A DNA stretch of 64,000 nt from Pelobates cultripes (Eukaryota; Chordata; Amphibia; Anura; Pelobatidae). The stretch is taken from positions 110,378,734-110,442,733 of the forward strand of contig OW240921.1 in NCBI GenBank assembly GCA_933207985.1. Reading direction: 5' to 3'. The notes below the pieces were generated by a model, which saw only the letters and a list, made by a program, of their open reading frames with translations, was not told the DNA's origin and did not search any database. Position 1 is the stretch's first letter, and every line of letters starts with the position of its first letter. The position numbers and the translations under genes are program-made. Of this stretch, positions 11,862-21,109 are shown in pieces.

Positions 11862-12694
11862 AAGGCAAAATTTATATCAAACCACAAAAAGGTTTTACCT
11901 TTAATAAATACATATATTTTTTCCTGAAATTTTCTCCATCTATTCTTTGGAATTCCATTAGCCTGTATTGGTACCCTTGGGTCTGCTATATAGAGCCTCG
12001 GACGGCTCTGCCAAATGTGAGTGACAGTCTGTTTTGCCCTACCTCATATTTTCTTATTACATATTACACTATGTTGTATTTTATTTTATGCTTTTATATA
12101 TCACCGGATTATATTGTCAAGCTCAGGTTGTATTTTTGTATATATTTATTATCACTATTTCACTTTTTGTGGTTTGATATAAATTTTGCCTTTATTACTC
12201 ACGTTTTTTTGTGTTTGGGAAAACACTCTTATATCTACCACTACTTTTATCTTTATATTCACGAAGCGCCTATACATTATCTACTTGTTTTTCTTATGCT
12301 TGATGTAAAGCCATAGAAGACATTGCAATCTGTATTGATCTTTTAGGAGCCTGCATAGAGGATTAAATGGGTCTTCTTACTTCTGTTATCAGCCTTTCTT
12401 TGGCTCATATAGACCATTGAAGTTTACTATATAGGGACTTCAGAAAAAGTAGTGTGAGACTACTTTGGTATCATCTTAGTCTCTGTTATAGCTACAGATA
12501 CCTGAACAATATTGCACATTCAGTGGATCTGTGGATTTTTTTTTAATGTTTTTTTAAATATATGCTGCTTATTTACTATTTGTATATGGTCATGGTAAAT
12601 GCGTTATGCTGTCTGCAATATTTTTCACTGGTGTACTTTTCAGTGCATAATTACTGCAGACCTAAAGTAATTTTTACGAGTTGCTGCAGTTTTT
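11862..12694. other. T-rich unassigned DNA
   Basis: The stretch 12010-12310 is T-rich and open for 99 codons on the plus strand, but the product is only a low-complexity hydrophobic string. The composition and the phrase GCGCCTATACATTATCTACT resemble 3' untranslated tails of frog retroelements. This is a weak impression and I do not assign a family. Confidence 0.3.
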
Positions 12695-13010
12695 AGCCAC
12701 TCTAAGCAACAGTAAGGACATGATGATGTTTAAACTGCATTTGGATAAATACTTGCAAAAACATAACATACAGGGATATAATTTCTAATTAGTGGGGTAA
12801 TAGGTATTTGATCCAAGGAGACATCTGACTGCTATTTTAGGGTCAATAAGGAATTTTTTCCTAGTTTGTTGCAAAATTGGAAGCGCTTCAGACTAGGTTT
12901 TTTTTCCTTCTTTTGGATCAACAGCAAAAACATATGTGAGGAAGGCTGAACTTGATGGACGCAAGTCTCTTTTCAGCCTATCTAACTATGTAACTATGTA
13001 ACTATGATGA
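12695..13010 (+). mobile_element. CR1-like LINE 3' end with (AACTATGT)n tail
   Basis: The segment contains TTTGGATAAATACTTGCA, TCAATAAGGAATTTTTTCC and GGCTGAACTTGATGGACGCA, then repeated AACTATGT units at about 12984-13008. This is the usual layout of a 5'-truncated frog CR1-type 3' untranslated region ending in a short octamer microsatellite. No RT sequence remains. Confidence 0.85.
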
Positions 13011-13305
13011 CACAATTGCCCAAAATGGGGCTTGTCGTTCAGACATTAATGCGTGCCTTTCCTCAAGGCTGCCCATTTGCAGAGCATTACTGATCTTTGC
13101 ATGACCGTAAATGTCTTGAAAGAGTTTCGTGCAACGAGAGGTTGTTTTGATGGCACAATTACATTGTACATTCTGGGGACTAGTCTCTGGTGTACTCAGA
13201 AGCGCTACACTTCTACTACCAGGAGGCAGGAGCCTAGAATCAGGTCCTAGTAGATGTGTGTGCTGGTAACAGTACTTACAGATACAGTTCCACACAAAAG
13301 GTCAT
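13011..13305. other. Unassigned DNA between two CR1 pieces
   Basis: GC content is a little higher than in the neighbours. Frames occur on both strands (13002-13295 minus, 13053-13250 plus) without recognisable motifs. Nothing assignable. Confidence 0.35.
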
Positions 13306-14400
13306 CATTAAAACTGAAATCAGTTGGTTTAGATGAAAAACCTTGTTTTTTGATAGAACATTGGCTTAACGATAAAGTGAAGAGAGTTGTTATGGATGAC
13401 ATGTTCACATTTTCTCTCTGAACAAATTATCTTGAGGTGGGCATTGAAAGTCATGTGTTAGTGTTTGCAAATGACAGAAAACTAGGCAATTAATACTGAA
13501 CATGATAAAACATCTCTACAGAGGGATTTGGATACATTGGGGAGGCAAGTGGAAGCTAATATTCCATGAAGATAAATGCAAAGTCATGCATTTTGAAATA
13601 AGGAATCTACAAGCAATGTATACATTAAATGGGGTTGATTTAGGAAAAGCACTTAACGAAAATAACTTGAGAATAGTGGTGGCATCAGGAAGGTACATGC
13701 AGTACACCTGTAAGGGGGCCTGGTCATTTATAGACCATGGGCTGCATATGGTAAAAGTATATATATATACAGAGAGAGGGAGAGAGAATAGGTAAAAGCA
13801 GGGAGGGGGGACAAATATTAAATGTTATTTTTTTTTATAAATGGCTCCTCTCCCCTCCCCACATTACAATAACTATCTGCTCTTTATAAGACAATGGTAA
13901 AATCTCATCTCATATATAGATCATATTTATCAATATGCAATGCAATGTTGAGCACCATTTGTTTAAGAAAATTTGAAAAAAGTAGAAAATTAATAAGTGG
14001 AATCAAAATATTAGGTATGAAGAAAGGCTAGAAAGACGGAATTTGTTTTCTTTAGAAAGAAATGTGTCTCAGAAGGAATATGATAAAACTATATTAATAT
14101 GTACAGTGTCAATTTAAACTGTAATGTGCTAACAAGTAATGTCTCACCAGTGTTCTGTACAATGGCATGAGCACTTCCCTCTTTCTACTGCCAATACCTC
14201 TCCCTATACAACCAAGCATTCTGCTTATTGCCATTATGGAGTCCCTTTTAGTGGCATAAATGGCATTATCTTCAAACTGGGTTTTCTGCCTTCTTACGGG
14301 TCAACAGCATAAAAAGGTGTATTTTAAGGTTGAACTCAACGGACTTAAGTCTGTTTTTTTACCCTAGGCTATTATGTATCTGTGTAACTATATATGTTGG
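13306..14400 (+). pseudogene. Decayed CR1-like LINE, RT C-terminal half and 3' tail
   Basis: Plus-strand remnants of the same protein group as 1-1102 appear in order. A piece equivalent to EHWL..VKRVV lies at 13360-13400. A piece equivalent to ESHV..VFA(D)D is at 13446-13475, where the DD box reads ND. KCKVMHF and QAMYTLNG lie at 13577-13630, and YEERLERRNLFSLE at about 14015-14060. The 3' end at 14285-14400 has GGTTGAACTCAACGGACTTA and a short tail. Many stops and shifts are present. A minus-strand fragment of another CR1 copy interrupts it at 14130-14235. Inactive. Confidence 0.8.
14130..14235 (-). pseudogene. CR1-like RT fragment inserted in the opposite orientation
   Basis: On the minus strand this reads REVLMPLYRTLV with CIGR upstream. 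The DNA is almost identical to 51560-51655, where the same phrase GTGTTCTGTACAATGGCATG occurs. It therefore comes from the second CR1 family of the window and breaks the plus-strand copy around it. Confidence 0.85.
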
Positions 14401-14493
14401 TGACAGTGGTTTTGAGCAATTTCAATACAACACTTGTTATATTGTTTGGAACTTTCCTCCTATAAATTTGAGGTATATACAGTGGGTGTAGAG

Positions 14494-14613
14494 CAGGCAT
14501 AGGCAACCTCCGGCACTGCAGATGTTTTGGACTACACCTCCCATGATGCTTTGCAAGAGCATTAGGGGGATGTAGTCCACAACATCTGGAGTGCCGAAGG
14601 TTGCCTACCCCTG
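14494..14613. mobile_element. hAT-type MITE, 120 bp
   Basis: The left end reads CAGGCATAGGCAACCTCC and the reverse complement of the right end reads CAGGGGTAGGCAACCTTC. The flanking 8 bp are gtgtagag and gtctagag (7 of 8). The arms are nearly palindromic and contain ACTACACCTCCCATGATGC, a ZNF143-like sequence. No coding capacity. A relative lies at 28.96 kb. Confidence 0.88.
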
Positions 14614-14621
14614 GTCTAGAG

Positions 14622-16008
14622 TATTAATTTAAGTAAATCCTACAAAGTAAGTTTGAAATCTTGTCGGAATCCTCACTAAACCAGCCGAAAGACTCTTAAA
14701 CAACCTATTTTATATGAAAAATGACAACGTATCCAATTTCCATCAGGTCCTAAATTTATTTTCGATTCCTTTAAAAGGAGAGTAATCCACTTACTAGTAT
14801 ATAGCCATGTAATTTGGCGGCAAAGCATACCAGAATGCCTTGCTGATGCAGAATGCTGTGTCTCGCTTTCTGCATTCAATAAATGGGTTAAATACCTCTG
14901 CATCAGCATAATACATTGCAGTAATCTGTATTTGTTATCCCATTTTTTTCTATCCTATTTCACAGAGATTGATGTCTACACAAGCTGCCAAACTTCCTGC
15001 AAGTTCTAGACGGAGGGATGTTTGATTACTGGTAAAGTCTGCAATCTCTGCAGATGCTCTGATCTGGTGTTTGTGAGACGCTGTGCCGCCCATCTCTAGG
15101 AAGTGGCTGAAAAGCTCACTTTGGCACCAATTTTTAACCTGCAGGTTTCCAATGAATTTACTTCTTACAACAAATGAAGTGAAGATGAAAGGGAATGGGG
15201 TGTTACAGAAGAAGCACGGAGATTAAAGCAGACGTTTTAAGATTAATCTTCTGGTTTTCCTTGTTTTACTTTCTGCAGATAATTATGGATAAGGTTCTGT
15301 CCTCACAGCTATTGTATGTGCAGGATTATTAGAAGATCCTCAAACTAAGCTGAGAAGACACGCTGCTTGTACAGAGAAGCAGAACAGTGTATTAAAACAG
15401 CGTAACCTGCCACTAATTGTGAAAATGCAATTTAATAAAATTAGCCGTGTATGCACGGGCTTATATGCCATACATAAGGACACTCAACAGAGGTTTGGAA
15501 AGCTGTAACACAATCGGAGAAAAATTATTTTACAAATTTCAAAAAAACCTCTTTGGCAAGGAAATTGCAACTATCCTTTTTCAAACTGTAAAAATAACAG
15601 TTTATTAAGTCTGTTATTAAGATGAATTAGAAAAGTATCAGGAAAACCAATAAATATGCAATGCAGGATTAAATAATTTTTATGCCCTAGTGGTTTAAAA
15701 TATATATATATAAAAATCATGTTTCAAGGTTGTGTTTGCAGCACCATTTGTATTTACAATGATGGCGTTAGGAGCAGTAGGGCTGGAATGTTTGGGGCTC
15801 TACAAATTTTCGTCATTTAGTTTGAGCAAGAAGTTAAGGTTATGAGACTTAAGGATCCAAGGTTACAGTTAGATACAATGTACTTATCTGATGCACGCCT
15901 TTTGACCCATGTTCACCTGATGGAACTACACAATGAAGTAACTATTTTAAGGAGCTTCCAAAGATTTCACTTAATAATAAATTCATGTGAAATCTCCTTC
16001 TACAGATA
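14622..16008. other. Unassigned DNA, partly less AT-rich
   Basis: No recognised repeat. The part 14990-15300 is more balanced in composition and includes a polypyrimidine run ending in TTACTTTCTGCAG at about 15270-15283, which looks like a splice acceptor. No open frame of note follows, so I do not call an exon. Confidence 0.35.
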
Positions 16009-16009
16009 T

Positions 16010-16829
16010 ACACTATACAGACAAAAGTATTGGGACGCACCTCAAATTAATTGACCCATTGCTACGGGTATGTAAAATCAAGCAGATAGCTATGCAATCT
16101 GCATTTACTGAAGATCAGTGGAGTCAAGCATGAATTCAAGCATGGTACTGTGATAGGATGCCACCTTTGCAATAAGTCAGCCCGTGAAATTTCATCCCTG
16201 CTAGATATTCCATGGTTGACTGTAAGTGGTATTATTGTAAAGTACAAGAATTTAGGAACAGCTGCAACTCAGCCATGAAGTGGAAGACCACGTAAAGTCA
16301 CTGAGCGGCGCCAGCGATGTGGGGTCACAGTGAAATGTATTGGGTTTCCATGGCCGAGCAGCTGCATGCAAACCTCACATCACCAAGTACATTCTGGACA
16401 ATGCCATGCTTCCAACTTTGTGGGGATAGTTTGGGGAAGGCCATTTTTTTATTCCAGCATGACTGTGCCCCAGTGCATAAAGACATGATTGGATGTGTTT
16501 GGTGTGGAAGAATCTGACTGGCCTTCACGAAGCCCTGACCTCAATACCATCTAGCACCTTTGGGATGAACTGGAATAGAGATTGTGACTCATGCCTCACT
16601 GATTGTGACATCAGTGCCTGACCTTGCAAATGCTCCACTGGATGAATGGGCAAAATTCCCACAGACACTCTCCAAAAAATTGTGGAAAGCCTTCCCAGAG
16701 AGTGGAAGCTGATAGAGCTGCAAAAGGGGGACCAAATTTCTATAAATGTCTATGTATTTAGAATGTGATGTCACAAAAGTCTGTTGGTGTAATAGTCAGG
16801 CGTCTCAATACTTTTGTCCATATAGAGTA
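16010..16829 (+). mobile_element. Tc1-like transposon, internally deleted
   Basis: The termini are inverted repeats: the left end starts ACACTATACAGACAAAAGTA and the reverse complement of the right end starts ACTCTATATGGACAAAAGTA, both followed by TTGRGACGC. Each is next to TA, the Tc1/mariner target. Transposase remnants on the plus strand include SAREISSLLDIP and GRPRKVTER from the N-terminal DNA-binding part (16180-16310), then FQHDCAPVHK and DWPSRSPDLN from the catalytic domain (16450-16545). The middle of the gene is missing near 16375-16390, where the DNA-binding side joins directly to the sequence around LPTLW. The element is 0.8 kb against about 1.6 kb for complete relatives, so it is non-autonomous. 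Confidence 0.92.
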
Positions 16830-17229
16830 TCTTACCAGCAAAAGTTTTAATATGTCCATTTACAATGGCTTGTTTCTAAAAATATTATTTTTGAAACATG
16901 TTTCATCTGATTCCTTCTACAAAATAGTTCATTTCCCCAAAAACATGTTTTTGATATTATCTGTAATTGAATAAAGGTCTCACAGCAAGAAACATTTCTG
17001 GTGCTAGGATCTTTCCCATCTCAGGTGAAATGTCCCAAAACCTCTGCCCTCGTGCCTTTCGTGAATTTTTCAGATCATGTTAAATTGTTATTCTGTTCTT
17101 TTTCATAAAATACGTGTATGTCTGCACAAACATGTCATAAGGCACGTACAATATGTGCTTGCATAAGAGGATATGTGTGCATCTTAATATAATTCTTCTT
17201 AAAAAAATACAAATGTAATATCATTTATT
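16830..17229. other. Unassigned AT-rich DNA
   Basis: No gene or recognised repeat is seen. Confidence 0.4.
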
Positions 17230-17670
17230 TTCTAGCTGCAGCATTCATTACAGACTGTAGAAGGGCAATACGACTTGTGTGAAGACCTATTAGGAGAGAG
17301 TTACAATAATCCATGCAGGAGATTACTAGAGCATGGACAAGCTCTTGAGTAAGATATACAGCCGCTTTTCGCTGACTGGGGTGTCGGAACATCGGCTTGG
17401 CGTAGCCTCAGTGTCGGGTTGACCTTCAGATATTGGAGAAGAGGCCATGCCGTCGTCGCCATCTTGGATAGGCCGGTGTTGGTCTTTTTTGGCAGATCAG
17501 ATTGGATCAGTAAGTTTTAGTTGCTTGGACGGTGCCATGATAGTGGCGGCAACCCGCTGGAGTGATTCTGAGATTTTTGTTGTTGTTTTTCAGGCTTTCT
17601 GTAGTGTTTGGGTCAGTCAGGACCGGCAGTACTCACTCCATGTGTCCTCTCTCTTTGGCTGCTAGCCACG
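17230..17670. other. GC-richer segment, probably repeat-derived
   Basis: This stands out from its AT-rich neighbours. It contains GAGAGAGTTACAATAATCCA and GGAGATTACTAGAGCATGGA, phrases I associate with a dispersed frog repeat. It also has GCCATGCCGTCGTCGCCATC and CGCCATCTTGGAT, which resembles an inverted YY1 site (17456-17469). A 72-codon plus-strand frame begins at 17447 with no recognisable domain. Family not assigned. Confidence 0.35.
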
Positions 17671-18016
17671 TCCCCATATTTTCTTGCTTTTTAAGGCTTT
17701 GGTACCACATATGACTGCAACGTTACTATTTTCACTAGGTACTTGGCTTGTATAAACCATTTGTGCTTAACTTATGGTTATTCACTAAAGAATTTATAGT
17801 ACGTTATGTTATTTATTTATTTATGTTATTAACAATTGGAAATTTAGGACAAAATTACTGAAATGGAAGAATTTGCTTTTTCTAATCTTAGAAATTTGCA
17901 ATTCCTCTTGTAATATTTCACAATAGTTAGTTTAGTGAATAGCAAATATAGATCTAATTAGTTCAATAAATATAGGCTTGTATCAAAAATTGCTGCAAGT
18001 TTGCAATTCATTGGTT
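17671..18016. other. Unassigned AT-rich DNA
   Basis: No gene or recognised repeat is seen up to the left end of the DIRS-like element. Confidence 0.4.
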
Positions 18017-18029
18017 AATTTTATAACAT

Positions 18030-18172
18030 GACAGGAGCTTTCATATTTGCTTAAGTCTCTCTTTACTAGAACTCCACAGCAGCACAGAAAAACAACCAAT
18101 CAGAAAAAAGTTAGGTACTATAAATTATAAAACTCCCCTCCCCATACATTATTTCCTCTTTCTTTGCTGCTC
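18030..18172 (+). repeat. Left inverted terminal repeat of the DIRS-like element
   Basis: It contains TTTGCTTAAGTCTCTCTTTA, then CTAGAACTCC, CACAGAAAAACAACCAATCA, AAACTCCCCTCCCCATACAT and ATTTCCTCTTTC. All of these recur in the same order on the reverse complement of 24301-24430, with scattered differences and one extra 9-10 bp stretch (TAAATTATAA) on the left copy. Confidence 0.88.
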
Positions 18173-18225
18173 CGCATCAGTACAGGTCAGAGCACCACTG
18201 CCTCCTGCATATAGTGGGTGGCTGT

Positions 18226-18364
18226 AGGATTTTATTGCTTATATTCAGTATTTTAAATTGTCCTTGAGGGATCTTATTGCTTATATTCAGCATTTTAGAT
18301 TGTCCTTGTAGGATGTTATTGCTTATATACAGTGTTTTATTGTCCTTGTGGGATTTTATTGTTT
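18226..18364 (+). repeat. Tandem repeat, about 43 bp x 3
   Basis: Units share TTATTGCTTATATTCAG, then CATTTTAGATTGTCCTTG, and differ at a few positions. The third unit is slightly shorter and a fourth starts with GGATTTTATTG. The array lies just inside the left terminal repeat of the DIRS-like element, where a leader region would be expected. Confidence 0.85.
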
Positions 18365-18404
18365 GCCTGTAACTTTATACTTTCTATAATTACTTCCCTA
18401 TGGT

Positions 18405-18870
18405 TTGGTTTTGGGGATTCATGGGGGTCCTTGGGATCCTTTCTGTCTCCTTTGTACCATTGGGTTTTTTCCTCCTGCCCATTTCCCACTATATATCTAT
18501 ACTCCCCTGACATTTAGTATAATTCTATGTTTCCTGGGTGACTTCTTTCTCTATGGTATATTACCAGTTCCCCTCCAGGCTGGAGCTATGCTCCATTCAT
18601 TTTCGGTCAACACCCCCTTGTTGCTTCGGGAGACTGACTGTAGTTGCCCCTCTGACCCCCCGAGCTCCGGGACCAGCGGTCCTGTGTGTTTTCCACGAGT
18701 ACCTGGTGGCCGGATGTTTTCGCCACGTGGCCGCTTCCGACGGCCGCCCCGTCCGCAGGCCACGTGTGTCTGACCGGGTGGAGGAGGGCACGCTCTCTCG
18801 CGGCCCCTCCCCCGTCCGTTCCTTTATCAGGGAAGGCTCATTGAGATGTATATGGCTGCCTGATTAGGCT
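18405..18870 (+). other. GC-rich open region at the gag position of the DIRS-like element
   Basis: Overlapping open frames (18405-18773 and 18538-18867) cover a GC-rich block at about 18600-18840. The 109-residue frame is rich in Arg, Pro and Ser (for example RPVRRPRVSDRVEEG). This is the position where DIRS elements usually start their first ORF, so it may be a remnant of a gag-like gene. There is no diagnostic domain, and the assignment is inference from position. Confidence 0.3.
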
Positions 18871-19311
18871 GTGTAGTTATACTACTGCTTGAGAGATAGG
18901 CTCGGTAGAGCACCTATTCTGTTGCAGAGGCTGTGAGTTCTATTCCTACGTGGTGATCTTCCCCCCTCTATGGGTCAGGGATCCACCCAGACCACCATCC
19001 TTCCCACTCTAGGTTTACTAGGAGATAGTCTATAGTTAGATGCTTTATATATTTTAATGTGTAGGTGAGCAGTCTGTAGGCAGTACACCTTGTGCTGCTC
19101 TGAGTTCCCTGCATCTTGGATTTTCCTGTATTTAGCTACAGGCATTAAGAGACTACCAGTTACAGTACTATAATCACATGTTTACTCTGCAAGAGGGTCT
19201 TATATATATATTGGAGTTATTTATTCCCAAGTTCCCAGGGTTTTAATTAGATATATAAGGGGGCTCTGTCTCACACATTGCTCCCTTACTGCCGCTCTTA
19301 TCGGCGCAAGT

Positions 19312-19451
19312 GATTGGCCTGCTATGTCTGTGCCCCTGTGATTGGCCTGCTATGTCTGTACCCCATTGATTGGTCTACTATGTCTGTGCCCCTCTGATTG
19401 GCCTGCTATGTCTGTGCCCCTTTGATTGGCCTGCTATGTCTGTACCCTATG
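19312..19451 (+). repeat. Tandem repeat, 28 bp x 5
   Basis: Five units begin GATTGGCCTGCTATGTCTGT and end in a variable C/T-rich octamer. The unit length is constant at 28 bp, which is not a multiple of 3, so the array changes frame with each unit and is unlikely to be conserved coding sequence. Confidence 0.9.
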
Positions 19452-20045
19452 GATGGGCAGACACTTGTCTGTGCCCAAGTCCCTTTTGGCTGCAGGCCTG
19501 GGGAATATTACCAGGGATGCTGTCCATACCCACTATTGACACCGAGATAGGTGGGTATCCAGGTAGGCACCGCTGCCATACTTTCTGGGGTGACACCGGT
19601 CATCCCCTCCCTGAGGGTTATACTGCGGTTAGATGCACCAGAAGAGAAGAGACATACACCTAAGTATTATGGGAAGGGTGAAGGACATGAGCCTCATGCC
19701 CTGAGGGGCAAGGCTCCTACGAAGCTCCATGGGTAAGCAGCCATGGTTTCACCAGCCCGACAGAGGCATGATTCTAAGGAGAGTTCTGTTAGGTAAAGCA
19801 TACAGGGACCAGTGCTCAGTCACCAACATGGGAGCACGGGAATCCTTTGACATTTAGCGGCTAATCCTTTAACTACACATTCCGTACCCTCTTTTTATAC
19901 CTATGTAGTTATTTCTATGTCAGACTTTGTTCTTGGCTATTGCTGTTGGGTTTATCTGTTCTCTGCTTTCCTGTCTGTTGTATTACCTTCTCTAATTTCA
20001 CTATCTGAACTTGACATTTAGTTCTGTAATTTCTTTATTTCTTGT

Positions 20046-21109
20046 TGTGACAAGACCAATCTCACCACTGTGCATTGGAGAAGCCTGGTTGCCTGCCTGC
20101 TTCTTTTTGACTATGGACCGGCATTTAAATACTTTATTTTCCTATGCAGAAAGGTCTATTCATATATTTCTGCCCTGGCGTTCGGTAGATTCTCGGATTT
20201 ACTGAATGAACTCATTTAAACCAGATAGCTATGCCATGGAGCCTATTCATGGAAGAAAAGACTTTGGCTCCATGGCAATTGAACTGTATGTGTGTGGTCT
20301 GATCGCCATTCAGTAATAATGTGCGCTCAGACCTAAGCTATCTGGGGATATGTTGCATGTCTGTATTTTATGTAATAAGTGTAACCTTGTGTATTTTATT
20401 GTATTTTACCGTCTTTTTACTGCCATATGCTTAATGGAGTTTTGCCTCTGTCCTTGGAGATAATTGGATTACTTCGCAATTATCTCCAGGACAGAAAAGC
20501 CATGCTTCCTTTGGTCACAAAGGACTTCGATCTATCTTTTGAACCAATGGACCAATTTGGATGATTTTGACATATGTTTGTATTTGGCGTATGCTGATTC
20601 TGAAAATGTAAGTGAATGTGATGCATACTTTTAAAGTTATGAATAATGTGGAAAAACTGTATTTCTCTGCCTGTGATAGTTACATTAACCCATTGTGTAA
20701 GGTAATTGTATCACAGGCAGAGGGGAGGATTTTGTGTGGGAGTGTCTGAGTGTATTGTACATTTATTGGTTGTTTTACAAAACCCTGTGGGTGGTACTAA
20801 TGTGTAAGAATGTGTATATAAGAACAATAAACCCACAGCTCTGTCTGTTCACTGCTTGACCGTCAACATGGAGCCTTGGGGGGATTTATTGTATGCTGTT
20901 CCAGTTCGACTGCTAGGAGTGTAAACCTATTCGTATGGTTTTTCCTATTCGGTTGTTTACGGCATTCATATGGTTCCGGTTCTGCTGTTTACGGCATTCA
21001 ATGGTTTCCTGTTCGGCAGATTGGTGTCTTTGGTAGCTGCCTGTGTATCTGGGAAGGGAATATCCTCTAAACGGCGTTTAACCCCTTTTATGCCCGGGGT
21101 GCTGTTACA
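20046..21109 (+). mobile_element. Solo LTR nested in the DIRS-like element
   Basis: It starts TGTGACAAGACCAATCTCAC and ends GGGGTGCTGTTACA. It is the same LTR family as the element at 57.7-61.6 kb, which on its coding strand starts TGTGGCGAAACCAACC and ends GATCCGTTACA. Shared internal blocks include TGTGCA.TGGAGAAGCCTGG, TGCGCTCAGACCT, TTATTGTATGCTGTTCCAGT and CTATTCGTATGGTT. The length (1064 bp) is close to 1057 bp. A TATATAAG (20814-20822) and AATAAA (20826-20831) mark the promoter and polyadenylation region. The flanks cttgt and cgtgt give a 4-of-5 target duplication. No internal retroelement sequence follows, so the element was reduced by LTR-LTR recombination. It is clearly more diverged than the full-length copy. 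Confidence 0.9.

Noticed and set aside
12017..12316. 99-codon hydrophobic frame as a membrane protein
   Set aside because: T-rich low-complexity DNA produces Phe, Tyr, Ile and Leu runs; there is no conserved motif or upstream gene context.
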